Source: an uncultured Bacteroidota bacterium
Lineage (GTDB): Bacteria; Bacteroidota; Bacteroidia; Chitinophagales; Chitinophagaceae
DNA: 53,879 bases
NCBI GenBank assembly: GCA_937928385.1
Contig: CALEZD010000122.1
Coordinates: 1-53,879, forward strand
Direction of reading: 5' to 3'
Part shown: in pieces, positions 1-9,207 of the stretch
Numbering within the stretch: the first letter of the stretch is position 1
Layout of the letters: every line of letters starts with the position of its first letter
Position numbers and translations under genes: made by a program
The notes under the pieces: model-generated
The model's input: the letters and a program-made list of their open reading frames with translations, nothing else
Told to the model about the DNA's origin: nothing
Database searches by the model: none

Positions 1-628
1 TATGACTGTGTGTAGGATTGGGGTAAACAGATACTTTATTTACATTTTCTGTTACTGCTCCCACATTGCTCGGTGCTACTATCCTCACAGAATAATCTTC
101 CATCTCCCCATGATAGTCAATAGGGTCGGCAGGGTTGTCGCAGGGGGTGGGTATAGTATGCCCCGCATCCGAACTCATTTTAGCTGTTGCTCTTAGTTTG
201 GTTACACCCAGTTTGGCAGTGGCCGGTACAGTAAAGCTGTCGGTATATGTACCCGCTGTGACAAAATCTGCAGAAATAACAGTTTCTCCTGCGTCTTCAA
301 AATCCATATCCGCATTGTAATCAATCCATACGCGTATATTATTTCTTGCGTTGGGGAATATTACATTATCCTTACTATGCATAATGCTTACAGGATAGGT
401 TTTACCTCTTTCCAGCACTGCTGAGTCTGTTGTCACTACCAGCGAGGGTTGATTTAATGGTTTCTCGACATTTGAGGAGGTGCGGTTAATGTTCTTCAGT
501 TTGAAATTGGTTATACCCGGTTGATTGTTACTATAAATCGTTCGTCCAGGCAGCATACAATATTGTGCCTGCACATCGGCAGCGCAAATGGTAAATAATA
601 AGATAAGTAAAAGTGTAAACGTTCTCAT
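1..628 (-). CDS. GEVED-domain secreted protein with T9SS type A sorting signal, 3' end cut by window edge
   Basis: The minus frame opens with ATG at 628 and runs off the left edge, giving 209 codons. The first 20 residues (MRTFTLLLILLFTICAADVQ) are a Sec signal peptide ending in AQ. A GEVED-type beta domain follows: I read an acidic stretch around IDYNADMDFEDAGE and then the hallmark YHGEMEDYSV. The last visible residues, VSVYPNPTHS, are the start of a type A Por/T9SS C-terminal sorting domain, so the gene probably ends only about 60-70 codons beyond the window. The protein is therefore likely exported by Sec and then secreted or anchored by the type IX system. GEVED domains are typical of extracellular, often adhesive or enzyme-associated proteins; no catalytic part is visible. 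It is divergent from the permease at 819, and the 190 bp between them show no strong promoter match. Confidence 0.8.
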   Translation of the reverse strand, partial: MRTFTLLLILLFTICAADVQAQYCMLPGRTIYSNNQPGITNFKLKNINRTSSNVEKPLNQPSLVVTTDSAVLERGKTYPVSIMHSKDNVIFPNARNNIRVWIDYNADMDFEDAGETVISADFVTAGTYTDSFTVPATAKLGVTKLRATAKMSSDAGHTIPTPCDNPADPIDYHGEMEDYSVRIVAPSNVGAVTENVNKVSVYPNPTHSH

Positions 629-818
629 TGCATTAATTTTTGTTTTGCTAAAACTACATTGTTGCCTCATGTTAAGATTATAACAAATACTAACAATGCT
701 TAAAGAATCCTAAATTCCTGGCGAAATGATTCCTGCGTGACAATGTTATTTTCTTACAGTTAATGTTTTTAATTCCCCGAAAATGGAATTACTTTAAAGC
801 CTTCAAACATTGCTATAC

Positions 819-2714
819 ATGTCACAATCCCCTTTATTCCGCCGCAAGACTTTACAGCAGATAGACGCTGATGTAGCTACAGGGCTTAGCGATGCACATG
901 CTACGGGCATGAAAAGGGTATTGGGTGTGCGCGACCTTACCTTCATGGGGGTGGCTGCAATCGTGGGTGCGGGCATCTTTTCTACCATAGGCAAAGCAAG
1001 CTTTGAGGGCGGGCCGGGCATCGTGCTGCTCTTCCTGTTTGTTTCTGTTGCTTGTGGCTTTGCAGCTATGTGTTATGCTGAGTTTGCCAGTATGGTGCCC
1101 GTATCGGGTAGTGCTTATACTTATGCCTATGTAGCTTTTGGCGAACTGATAGCCTGGATAATAGGCTGGGACCTGCTGATGGAATACGCCATTGGCAATA
1201 TTGCCGTGGCCATATCCTGGAGCGATTATTTTACTTCCCTGTTGGATGGGTTCGGCCTGCATATACCTGAATGGCTGACTATGGACTACTGGACGGCTCA
1301 GAAAACCGGGAGCCCTGAAGCTACTGCCGCATGGCTGAACGCACCGGAAATAGGCGGTGTGAAAATCATCTGCGATATACCTGCCTTTTTCATCACGTTC
1401 ATTATCACATGGATTATTTATGTGGGCATCAAAGAAAGCAAACGTAGCACCAATGCCATGGTTGTTTTTAAACTGGCTGTAATAGGGCTGGTGATACTGG
1501 CGGGCATCTTCTATGTCCGTCCCGAAAACTGGACTCCCTTTATGCCCAATGGTATCAGAGGTATCATGGGTGGTACTGCCGCTGTATTCTTTTCCTATAT
1601 AGGTTTTGATGCCATATCCACCACTGCCGAAGAATGTAAAAACCCCCAGCGCGACCTGCCCAAAGCTATGTTCAATGCTTTGATTATTTGCACTGTATTA
1701 TATGTTGCCATTGCTTTGGTACTAACCGGTATGGTTGCCTATACCGATCTGAACGTAGGCGACCCGCTGGCACACGTATTCCAGGCCAATGGTATAGATT
1801 GGTTGGCAGGTATAATAGCTGTAAGTGCGATAGTTGCAACGGCCAGCGTACTTATGGTCTTCCAACTGGGCCAGCCTCGTATATGGATGAGCATGAGCCG
1901 GGATGGATTGTTACCTCCAGCGTTTTCAAGAATCCATCCTAAATACAAAACCCCCTCATTCTCTACAATACTTACCGGCCTGGTAGTAGGTATTCCGGCT
2001 ATGTTCCTCAACCTGGATGTAGTGGTGGATTTGTGCAGCGTGGGCACTTTATTTGCATTCGTGCTGGTATGCGCAGGTATCATCAGGCTGCAACAGCAAA
2101 GAAAGAAGCTTGCGGCAGAGGGGAGGGCCGGCGAACTGCCCGAGAGCAAGTTTAACATCCTTTATATCAACAGCAGGTGGATTGTGCCAGCATTGTTCAT
2201 AATCATCTTTTTAGCTGCGATGAAGTATAATCACGAAAGCATGAATGATCTTTTTAAAAACAGATCAATTATAAGGACCGAAGTAATGCAGCAGACACTA
2301 ACCCCGCAACTCAACAATATATTTAGTACATATCTTGAAACCAATAAACTTGAATATTCAACAGACTCTACTACTAAATTTGTTGACCTGAGTAGCATAT
2401 CGTCCAATACATATGTAACTATGATGAGAACAGTCCCTTTGCAACCGAATGATAAGTATGAGTTTGGTTGGCAATCGTTCAGACAACATTTCTTAGCATG
2501 GGTGTTTTTATTAACTGCAATAATTGTAGCAGTCAATTCGTTTCGCAAAGAATACTCACTTATTCCTGTACTTGGTCTTATGAGCTGTACCTACCTGTTG
2601 TGCGAATCAGGCACGTCTAACTGGGAGCGGTTTTTAGTATGGTTGGTTATTGGCCTGGTGGTCTATTTCCTGTACGGCAGGCACAGGAGCAAAATGAATA
2701 AAAGGCAGAAATAA
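819..2714 (+). CDS. APC-superfamily amino acid permease (cationic amino acid transporter type)
   Basis: This is a 631-aa integral membrane transporter. About 12-14 hydrophobic helices are visible, beginning after the conserved GVRDLTFMGVAAIVGAGIF segment, the substrate-backbone-binding first helix of APC transporters. I also see the conserved FFSYIGFDAISTTAEECKNP stretch typical of CAT-type members. A TTG lies nine bases upstream at 810, but the ATG at 819 (MSQSPLFRRK) is the better start. Between helices near residues 465 and 557 is a polar loop of about 90 residues encoded by noticeably AT-richer DNA than the rest of the gene. The C-terminus is short and basic (GRHRSKMNKRQK). It probably imports basic or broad amino acids by proton symport or exchange; the exact substrate cannot be read from sequence. 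Confidence 0.9.
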   Translation: MSQSPLFRRKTLQQIDADVATGLSDAHATGMKRVLGVRDLTFMGVAAIVGAGIFSTIGKASFEGGPGIVLLFLFVSVACGFAAMCYAEFASMVPVSGSAYTYAYVAFGELIAWIIGWDLLMEYAIGNIAVAISWSDYFTSLLDGFGLHIPEWLTMDYWTAQKTGSPEATAAWLNAPEIGGVKIICDIPAFFITFIITWIIYVGIKESKRSTNAMVVFKLAVIGLVILAGIFYVRPENWTPFMPNGIRGIMGGTAAVFFSYIGFDAISTTAEECKNPQRDLPKAMFNALIICTVLYVAIALVLTGMVAYTDLNVGDPLAHVFQANGIDWLAGIIAVSAIVATASVLMVFQLGQPRIWMSMSRDGLLPPAFSRIHPKYKTPSFSTILTGLVVGIPAMFLNLDVVVDLCSVGTLFAFVLVCAGIIRLQQQRKKLAAEGRAGELPESKFNILYINSRWIVPALFIIIFLAAMKYNHESMNDLFKNRSIIRTEVMQQTLTPQLNNIFSTYLETNKLEYSTDSTTKFVDLSSISSNTYVTMMRTVPLQPNDKYEFGWQSFRQHFLAWVFLLTAIIVAVNSFRKEYSLIPVLGLMSCTYLLCESGTSNWERFLVWLVIGLVVYFLYGRHRSKMNKRQK

Positions 2715-2757
2715 CTACCCCTGCCTTGCATATTGATAACGCTCACCGGACTAAGGA

Positions 2758-3132
2758 CTACAAATCTTTGTCCCGGTTATCGCTTTGGCTATAATAGTTA
2801 TTTTCTTCGTCTTCTTCGCCTATATCTTCATTGTCATCGTCCAGCTCGCTGCCCGGTACATCCAGGTCGTCAGCATCATTCAGCTTATCGCCATCTTCAT
2901 CCGTATCATCCACTTTGGCGTTACCCGTAAGCTCATCATCGCCACCGTCCATGTCCTGGTCTTTGTCGCCCAGCTGTACAAGGTCATCGGCGGTCACATC
3001 GGCCTCTGTACCCATTACTATCTCATCTTCGTTATCCTCGTCCTTATCCGATTGTAGTTTTTTAAAGCCGGGGGCTTTATTATCGTTGTCTTCCTGCTCT
3101 TCAGGATAATCGGTTATGTTTTTGTCAGCCAT
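2758..3132 (-). CDS. highly acidic conserved hypothetical protein
   Basis: This 124-aa protein is dominated by Asp and Glu, with almost no hydrophobic core, no signal peptide and no membrane segment, so it is probably cytosolic and largely disordered. The C-terminal half contains DLDVPGSELDDDNEDIGEEDEENNYYS. From memory, short acidic proteins ending in a similar DVPGSE...EEDEENNYYS motif recur in Bacteroidota, which is why I prefer this frame over the hydrophobic or Ser-rich frames on the other strand. It lies 17 bp downstream of the YdcF-like gene in the same direction and is the last gene of the long minus-strand run. Its function is unknown; binding to a basic partner or to cations would be a guess. 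Confidence 0.7.
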   Translation of the reverse strand: MADKNITDYPEEQEDNDNKAPGFKKLQSDKDEDNEDEIVMGTEADVTADDLVQLGDKDQDMDGGDDELTGNAKVDDTDEDGDKLNDADDLDVPGSELDDDNEDIGEEDEENNYYSQSDNRDKDL

Positions 3133-3149
3133 GTTTTTGTTTTTACTGT

Positions 3150-3827
3150 TTATAAAGGCGGTAATACCCTACCGTCAAACTCCTTCCAGTCTATATCCCT
3201 GCCTATGGTACCCATAAAGCGCCTCATTTTAGACTCCTCCACTGTTATTGATGTGAAATTCTCTTTTCTTGCAGGTTCAGGATTAATTACCGGTTCAATG
3301 TGGTCGTACTTCCTTAATGAGTCCATCACAAAAGGTAAATGATACACAGGCGTACCAAACCTTGTGCGGGTAAAACTTCTCAATAGCGCCGACTGAAAAG
3401 GGTCTGTAGCTAAGGCGACTACCTTGAAGTTCTGCTCCTTTGCCACCAGGTAAGAGTAAAATACATTTTCAGTACTGTGCCTGGCACGGGTCTCATAGAA
3501 TATTTTGTTGGCGGGTACACCGAGTTTCTGCGCATACAGTCCCATTATCTTTGCCTCGCTATAGGGCGAATAAACTGCGTTGCCTGAGAAAATGATGTTT
3601 TTGGTAACGCCGTTTTTAAACAGGATATAAGCCCACAGTACCCGCGCTTTCATAATGGTATCCCAGCGCCCGTTCTCAAAAGGAATACCCGGAACAATGA
3701 TGGCATCGAAGGTCACGTCGTGTTTCACCACCTCGTTATATGCCTTGTGCGGCCCCTTGCTGACGGATATACAACCCGCTATGGATATGGTGATACTAAG
3801 AGTTAAGACAGCTAATAGCTTATTCAT
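3150..3827 (-). CDS. YdcF/SanA-like (DUF218) lipoprotein
   Basis: This 225-aa protein starts with a lipoprotein signal (MNKLLAVLTLSITISIAGC), so it is probably anchored to the periplasmic face. The body is a DUF218 (YdcF/SanA/ElyC) fold: DAIIVPGIPFENGRWDTIMKARVLWA, then a conserved IIFSGNAV strand-loop, then the S/T-E-N turn RHSTENVFYSYLVA. Relatives are linked to envelope or vancomycin barrier functions (SanA) and enterobacterial common antigen or peptidoglycan steps (ElyC), but most are of unknown reaction. It lies 75 bp behind mutS and 17 bp ahead of the acidic protein. The assignment to the family is good; the function is open. Confidence 0.8.
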   Translation of the reverse strand: MNKLLAVLTLSITISIAGCISVSKGPHKAYNEVVKHDVTFDAIIVPGIPFENGRWDTIMKARVLWAYILFKNGVTKNIIFSGNAVYSPYSEAKIMGLYAQKLGVPANKIFYETRARHSTENVFYSYLVAKEQNFKVVALATDPFQSALLRSFTRTRFGTPVYHLPFVMDSLRKYDHIEPVINPEPARKENFTSITVEESKMRRFMGTIGRDIDWKEFDGRVLPPL

Positions 3828-3902
3828 CGGGATTTATGTTTGCATTACAACAAAGATAAGCCCGGTAATGTTCTATATGAAAATGTAATATGCCCTTCAG
3901 GA

Positions 3903-6524
3903 TTATTGATACTCCTTCACTATGTTTTTCAGTTCATTCAGCTTTAGCAAAGCTTCTACAGGGGTAAGTGTATTGATATCTGTTTCGCTGAGTATCTTTT
4001 GAATTTCCCGCAGGTCGTCTGCCAGCCCATTGAAGATATTGAGCTGGTAATTGCCGGCTGCGGGCTGCACTTTCTTTACCTTTTCTGTAGCTGAGTTTTC
4101 GCTACCATGTTTTTCTTCCAGCAGGCTCAATATTTCGTTAGCCCGTGCCAGCAGCGACTGGGGCATACCCGCCATACGTGCCACCTGTATCCCGAAACTG
4201 TGCCGGCTACCGCCCGGTGCCAGCTTCCTCAGGAATATCACTTTATTGCCCGTTTCCTTATGGGTAATGTGGTAGTTGCGTACCCGCTCCAGTTTGTTCT
4301 CCAGCTCGTTCAGCTCGTGGTAGTGGGTGGCAAACAGTGTCTTGGGCTTGGCAGGGGTATTGTGCAGGTGTTCTACTATCGACCAGGCTATGGATATACC
4401 ATCGTAAGTACTGGTGCCGCGTCCTATCTCGTCCAGCAATACCAGGCTGCGCTCGCTGATGTTATTAATGATACTGGCGGTTTCATTCATTTCTACCATA
4501 AAGGTACTCTCACCGCCGCTCAGGTTGTCTGACGCGCCTACACGGGTAAATATCTTGTCCGTCAACCCTATTTGGGCGCTATCTGCAGGCACGAAGCTGC
4601 CAATATGTGCCATCAGCGTTATGATGGCTGTCTGCCTCAGCAGGGCCGACTTACCGCTCATATTCGGCCCGGTCAGTATAATGATTTGCTGTGCTGCTTT
4701 ATCCAGCAGCAGGTCGTTGGCTATGTATGATTCGCCAGGTGGCAGCCGTTGTTCTATTACAGGGTGGCGTGCCTGTTTGATGTCCAGTATGGGCTCGTCT
4801 GTTATTTCCGGCCTGTGGTAGTTATACTTCTGTGCGTTGTGTGCAAAACACAGCAGGCAATCCAGTTGCGCTACTATATGTGCATTGGTTTGTATAGTAG
4901 ATATATAGGGTTCGATATCAGCCAGCAGTTGCTGGTACAGGTCCAGTTCTATCGCCAGTATTTTCTCTTCAGCTCCAAGTATCTTCTCTTCATACTCTTT
5001 CAGTTCCTGTGTTATGTACCGCTCTGCATTGGCCAGGGTCTGCTTGCGTATCCATTCGGCAGGAACTTTATCTTTATGCGTATTGGTTACTTCCAGGTAG
5101 TAGCCAAATACATTGTTGAATGAGATTTTCAGCGATGGTATGCCTGTACGTTCCGACTCCTTTTGTTGTATTTCCAGCAGGTAGGTTTTGCCGCTGCGCG
5201 ATATTTTGCGCAAGTCGTCCAGTTCGGCAGATACACCTTCCCTGATGATGCCGCCCTTAGCTGTTTGCGCAGGCGCCTCATCCATCAGTGCGCCGGTGAT
5301 GCGTTGTTGCAATTCCAGCAATGGTTGTATTTGTTTGGCCATGCGCTGTAGTGGTTCATAACCATTGGCCCGGCATTGTTCGTTAATCTCTGCTATGAAC
5401 TTCAGGCTGCGTGCCAGTTGCGATATCTCCCTGGGGTTGGCTTTCTTCAACGGTATCTTGCCTACCAACCTTTCTACATCGCCTATCTGTTTAGCCAGGT
5501 TCACCAGGCTGTGGTTCAGGTCCTGGTCTTTTATAAAGTGGCTCACCAGGTCGAGCCTTGCATTAATACGGTGCATGTCTGATAATGGGAATATCATCCA
5601 ACGCTTTAGCATGCGCGCGCCCATAGGTGTGCAGGTATTGTCTATAGCCTGCAGCAGGCAAGCGCCTTGCTCATCGGTACTGTGCACCAGCTCCAGGTTG
5701 CGTATGGTAAACCTGTCCATCCACAGGAACTCATCTGCAACCATGCGTTGCAGGGTATTGATATGTTGCAGGTTGGCGTGTTCTGTATCTTTCAGGTAAT
5801 GCAATGCAGCACCTGCAGCTATAGATGCTGCTTTCAGGTCTTCTATACCATATCCCTTCAGCGATACAGTCTGGAAATGCCCGGTCAGCAGTTCGTAGGT
5901 GTATTGTTCCTGGAACACCCATTCATCCAACAGGAAGGTATATACCTTATTGTCAAATTGCTCCCTGAACATTTTTTGCTGCGATTTGGATAAAAGTATT
6001 TCTAATGGTTGAAAACTTTGCAGCAGCTTGTCCATGTACTCTGTAGTGCCCTGTGCTACGTAAAACTCACCCGTACTTATATCCAGGAAGGCTACGCCGC
6101 ATTGCTCATCGCCCAGGTACAGAGCGGATAAGAAGTTGTTGGTTTTATTCTCCAGCAGCTTATCGTTGGTGGCTACGCCGGGTGTCACCAGTTCGGTAAC
6201 ACCACGCTTCACTATGCCTTTTACTGTTTTAGGGTCTTCCAGTTGGTCGCATATAGCTACACGGTAGCCTGCTTTCACTAATTTGTGCAGGTACGTATCT
6301 ACAGAGTGGTAGGGAAAGCCTGCTAACTCAATATGTGAGGCGGAACCATTGGCTCTTTTGGTCAGGGTAATGCCCAGCACGCGCGAAGCTATCAATGCAT
6401 CTTCGCCAAAGGTTTCGTAAAAGTCACCCACACGGAACAATAAGACAGCATCAGGATATTTTGCTTTAATCTCCTTATGCTGTTTCATCAATGGTGTTTC
6501 CGCTGTCTTGGTTGCTTTTGCCAT
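3903..6524 (-). CDS. mutS: DNA mismatch repair protein MutS
   Basis: This 873-aa MutS recognises base mismatches and small loops, and recruits MutL in an ATP-dependent way. The N-terminal mismatch-reading motif is present (F35-Y36-E37 inside VGDFYETF). The C-terminal ATPase has a Walker A GPNMSGKS near residue 618, then GASDNLSGGESTFMVEMNE and the Walker B LVLLDEIGRGTST. The length is normal for MutS1. The start MAKATKTAETPLMKQ is just upstream of the conserved PLMxQ segment. A -7-like CAAACCTA (TAGGTTTG on the coding strand) lies at 6533-6540, so mutS may have its own promoter although the M1 peptidase gene ends only 22 bp upstream. Confidence 0.97.
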   Translation of the reverse strand: MAKATKTAETPLMKQHKEIKAKYPDAVLLFRVGDFYETFGEDALIASRVLGITLTKRANGSASHIELAGFPYHSVDTYLHKLVKAGYRVAICDQLEDPKTVKGIVKRGVTELVTPGVATNDKLLENKTNNFLSALYLGDEQCGVAFLDISTGEFYVAQGTTEYMDKLLQSFQPLEILLSKSQQKMFREQFDNKVYTFLLDEWVFQEQYTYELLTGHFQTVSLKGYGIEDLKAASIAAGAALHYLKDTEHANLQHINTLQRMVADEFLWMDRFTIRNLELVHSTDEQGACLLQAIDNTCTPMGARMLKRWMIFPLSDMHRINARLDLVSHFIKDQDLNHSLVNLAKQIGDVERLVGKIPLKKANPREISQLARSLKFIAEINEQCRANGYEPLQRMAKQIQPLLELQQRITGALMDEAPAQTAKGGIIREGVSAELDDLRKISRSGKTYLLEIQQKESERTGIPSLKISFNNVFGYYLEVTNTHKDKVPAEWIRKQTLANAERYITQELKEYEEKILGAEEKILAIELDLYQQLLADIEPYISTIQTNAHIVAQLDCLLCFAHNAQKYNYHRPEITDEPILDIKQARHPVIEQRLPPGESYIANDLLLDKAAQQIIILTGPNMSGKSALLRQTAIITLMAHIGSFVPADSAQIGLTDKIFTRVGASDNLSGGESTFMVEMNETASIINNISERSLVLLDEIGRGTSTYDGISIAWSIVEHLHNTPAKPKTLFATHYHELNELENKLERVRNYHITHKETGNKVIFLRKLAPGGSRHSFGIQVARMAGMPQSLLARANEILSLLEEKHGSENSATEKVKKVQPAAGNYQLNIFNGLADDLREIQKILSETDINTLTPVEALLKLNELKNIVKEYQ

Positions 6525-6546
6525 GAGAATTACAAACCTATAAAAT

Positions 6547-8190
6547 TTAAGGCTTTGTCCTTACCAGGAAGTCCTTAGAGAATTGCACATTATACCCGCC
6601 TTTTTTCCACGATGTGCTTTGCCAGTCGCCGCTTACGGTAATATCTGCCTCGCGTTTACCACCTTTTACTGTCATAGGTAGTGAAAATCCTTTCACCGTA
6701 TTGCTGAAACGGTAGTATAGTTTCTTCTCTTTTTTATTGATATACCACTCCAGTTCGGGTATGTCTTTGGTACGCAGGTATTGGTCGAAAAATTTTTGCA
6801 GTGGCAGCCCGCTCCGGTCTATGATATACTGTTCTACCTGTTGGGTGGTAACGGTTTGGTGGTAAAAATCTTTATTCAAACCCCGCAGCAGCTGGCGGAA
6901 CTGTTCATCATCGTTCATCATTACCCTTATCATGTGCACTACCGCCGCACCCTTATCGTATTTGTCTCCTGAGCCTTCGTCATGCACGCCATAGTCGCCA
7001 ATCACCGGACGGTTGTTCAGTATATTCTTCCATTCGCCGCGAGCATAAGCATACGCTTTTTCTTTGCCAAAGGCACATTCTGCAAACAGTGCCTCGGTAT
7101 AGGTAGTAAAGCCCTCATGTATCCAATTATCGGCTACATCTTTAGCAGTTATATTATTGCCAAACCATTCATGCCCGCTTTCGTGTACAATGATGAAGTC
7201 GAACAACAGCCCTACACCCGTACCACTCCTGTCATCACCCCTATAGCCCATCTGGTATTTATTGCCATAGGCAATACCGCTCTGGTGTTCCATGCCCAGG
7301 TAGGGGGCTTCCACCAGTTTATAACCATCTTCATAAAAAGGGTAGGGGCCCATCCAGTGTTCAAAGCAGCGCAGCATTTCTTTGGTTACACGGAAATGTT
7401 TGCTCGCCTTAGCTTCATTATGTTTTAACGGAAAGTATCCTATATCCAGTACGCCCTTCTCGCCCTTCATGGTATCGGGCCAACCTGCATAGTTGCCTAT
7501 ATAGAAGGTCGCGTTATAACTATTGATTGGGTTCTTCACCCTCCATACCCATAGCGAAGCTGTACTGTCCTTAGTATCCTGCCTGTCAGCAAATTTGCCG
7601 TTGCAGATGGTTACCAGTCTATAGGGTACATACAGGTTCATTGTCATGCCTTTCTCCGGCTCGTCTGCCTGGTAATCTTTGCAGGGCCACCAACTGCTGG
7701 CGCCCAGCCCCTGGCATGCTACCGCTATCCATGGATAACCCTCGCTGTCTTTGGTCCATATAAACCCGCCGTCCCAGGGTGGTAGTTTGGCCTGTCTCGG
7801 TTTACCGTGATAATATAGTTGCACCTGGTATTCCCGTGGTATGCCCCAGTTTTCAAAGTCGCTGATAATCCAATACACATTACCCTCCCGGGCGATCTCC
7901 AGTTTCCTCTTACCATACTTGGCGCTGTCCAGCACCATGGGTTCCTGCATATCTATCTGCATGCTGTCGCCCGGGTTGCCGGTAGTGGTAAAGGTGATGA
8001 TGTTCATGCCCGAAATACTTTTGGCAGCAGTGTCAAAGTTGATATACAGGTAATATTCCTGTACATTCCACCAGTTTCTGCCGCTGCCGTTGCCGCCGCG
8101 AAGGCTGTCTTGCCGGGTATAAGCAACTGTGGTATTTGCAGGAAGCAAATACCACAGTATAAATGTTATGAAGATAATTGTTCTGCTCAT
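6547..8190 (-). CDS. M1 family zinc metallopeptidase (secreted aminopeptidase)
   Basis: This 547-aa exported aminopeptidase-type enzyme opens with a signal peptide (MSRTIIFITFILWYLLPANTTVAYT). The gluzincin motif is intact: H336-E337-S-G-H340 with E359 following at the canonical 18-residue spacing (HEXXH-X18-E), in IIVHESGHEWFGNN...NWIHEGFTTYTEAL. Upstream lies the substrate-binding region with MEHQSGIAYGNKY, which replaces the usual GAMEN motif. This places it with the bacterial M1 branch that has GMEHQS-like motifs. It likely trims peptides in the periplasm or at the surface. The ATG overlaps the stop of the upstream FKBP gene by one base (TAATG), so the two are translationally coupled. Confidence 0.9.
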   Translation of the reverse strand: MSRTIIFITFILWYLLPANTTVAYTRQDSLRGGNGSGRNWWNVQEYYLYINFDTAAKSISGMNIITFTTTGNPGDSMQIDMQEPMVLDSAKYGKRKLEIAREGNVYWIISDFENWGIPREYQVQLYYHGKPRQAKLPPWDGGFIWTKDSEGYPWIAVACQGLGASSWWPCKDYQADEPEKGMTMNLYVPYRLVTICNGKFADRQDTKDSTASLWVWRVKNPINSYNATFYIGNYAGWPDTMKGEKGVLDIGYFPLKHNEAKASKHFRVTKEMLRCFEHWMGPYPFYEDGYKLVEAPYLGMEHQSGIAYGNKYQMGYRGDDRSGTGVGLLFDFIIVHESGHEWFGNNITAKDVADNWIHEGFTTYTEALFAECAFGKEKAYAYARGEWKNILNNRPVIGDYGVHDEGSGDKYDKGAAVVHMIRVMMNDDEQFRQLLRGLNKDFYHQTVTTQQVEQYIIDRSGLPLQKFFDQYLRTKDIPELEWYINKKEKKLYYRFSNTVKGFSLPMTVKGGKREADITVSGDWQSTSWKKGGYNVQFSKDFLVRTKP

Positions 8191-9188
8191 TACTGACCGC
8201 TGCCTGTTTCAATGATATCAACCAGTTCTACATCAAATACCAATACACTGTTGGCGGGTATTTTTGGTGAAGGTGAGTTTTTGCCATAAGCAAGGGTAGA
8301 GGGTATATATAGTGTAGCCTTGCCGCCTTTTTTCAGCAGAGCTATACCTTCATCCCATCCTTTTATTACGTTCCCGGCTCCCAGCATGAACTGAAATGGC
8401 TCTACGTGTTGGAACTGCGGATCAATATTCGAGTCGAATTTTTCGCCGTTCAGCAGCATACCTGTATAGTTAACTGATACTTTCTGGCCTGCTTTTGCCA
8501 ATTCTCCGGTACCTTGTTTACTCATTTTATAATACAGGCCCGATGCTGTTTTCTCAGCTTTTATCTTGTTTTTTGCCAGGTGTTCCTGTATCAGTTTGTC
8601 GTCTACCTCTGTCTGCCTGGAAGCATCAGCCAGTTCCTGTTTTTCTTTTAATGCTTTAGGTGTTACACTTACCACCTTCAGGTTGTATACCAGTTTCTGG
8701 CCTGTACCAGGTTTCATCCATGGTGCCGACGGTGCTCCTGCCGCTACTAATGAATCAACAGACAGCCTTACCTGTGCGCTGTCGCCTGCAGTCATCTGCT
8801 TCAGTGCTTCCAGAAGGTCGCCACGGAAGGGCGATTTCTGCAATTGCAATGGGGCAGGGTCGCCGTTCATAGCGCTCCTTGTGTCGAATATTACGCTGTC
8901 ATCTACCACTGCATTCAGGTGCAGTTCCAGGTGGTCGCCGTAGTCAGGGTATACATCGCCGGGGGCGTCTACTATTATTTTGTAGTCTGTACCGGCCTCT
9001 ATTTTGGTGTACCCGTTTTCTTTGGCCATTTTTATCCCTGTATCCGCTTTTGGTTTATCGGCAACTGCGGTTGTTTGTACCGCTTTATCTTTTACAGATG
9101 TAGTTTCTTCTTTTTTGGCAGATTTCTTAAATAAACTGCATGAGCTGGCTATTGTAGCTAATGCAAGTATAATTGTGATTTTTTTCAT
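8190..9188 (-). CDS. FKBP-type peptidyl-prolyl isomerase lipoprotein, third of a tandem set
   Basis: This 332-aa lipoprotein (lipobox IASSC at about residues 13-17) has two FKBP-like modules. The C-terminal one is canonical: SGLYYKMSKQGTG, VSVNYTGMLLNGEKFDSN, VIKGWDEGIALLKKGGKATLYIP, LAYG and FDVELVDI. The N-terminal one is degenerate, lacking GWDEG and YG but keeping the LEALKQMTAGDSAQVRL strand pattern. It likely assists prolyl isomerisation and folding of exported proteins at the membrane. It lies 19 bp after the next FKBP gene and overlaps the M1 peptidase start by one base. In Flavobacteria, as I recall, the gliding lipoprotein GldI is an FKBP encoded next to a DHH phosphoesterase, so this set may hold the GldI position; that is inference. 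Confidence 0.9.
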   Translation of the reverse strand: MKKITIILALATIASSCSLFKKSAKKEETTSVKDKAVQTTAVADKPKADTGIKMAKENGYTKIEAGTDYKIIVDAPGDVYPDYGDHLELHLNAVVDDSVIFDTRSAMNGDPAPLQLQKSPFRGDLLEALKQMTAGDSAQVRLSVDSLVAAGAPSAPWMKPGTGQKLVYNLKVVSVTPKALKEKQELADASRQTEVDDKLIQEHLAKNKIKAEKTASGLYYKMSKQGTGELAKAGQKVSVNYTGMLLNGEKFDSNIDPQFQHVEPFQFMLGAGNVIKGWDEGIALLKKGGKATLYIPSTLAYGKNSPSPKIPANSVLVFDVELVDIIETGSGQ

Positions 9189-9207
9189 CGTTTATTGCTT
9201 CTGATTT

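Noticed and set aside
2785..3109. Hydrophobic and Ser-rich plus-strand frames opposite the acidic gene
   Set aside because: They are the complementary reading of GAT/GAA-rich codons; the minus frame has a recognisable tail motif and fits the operon direction.
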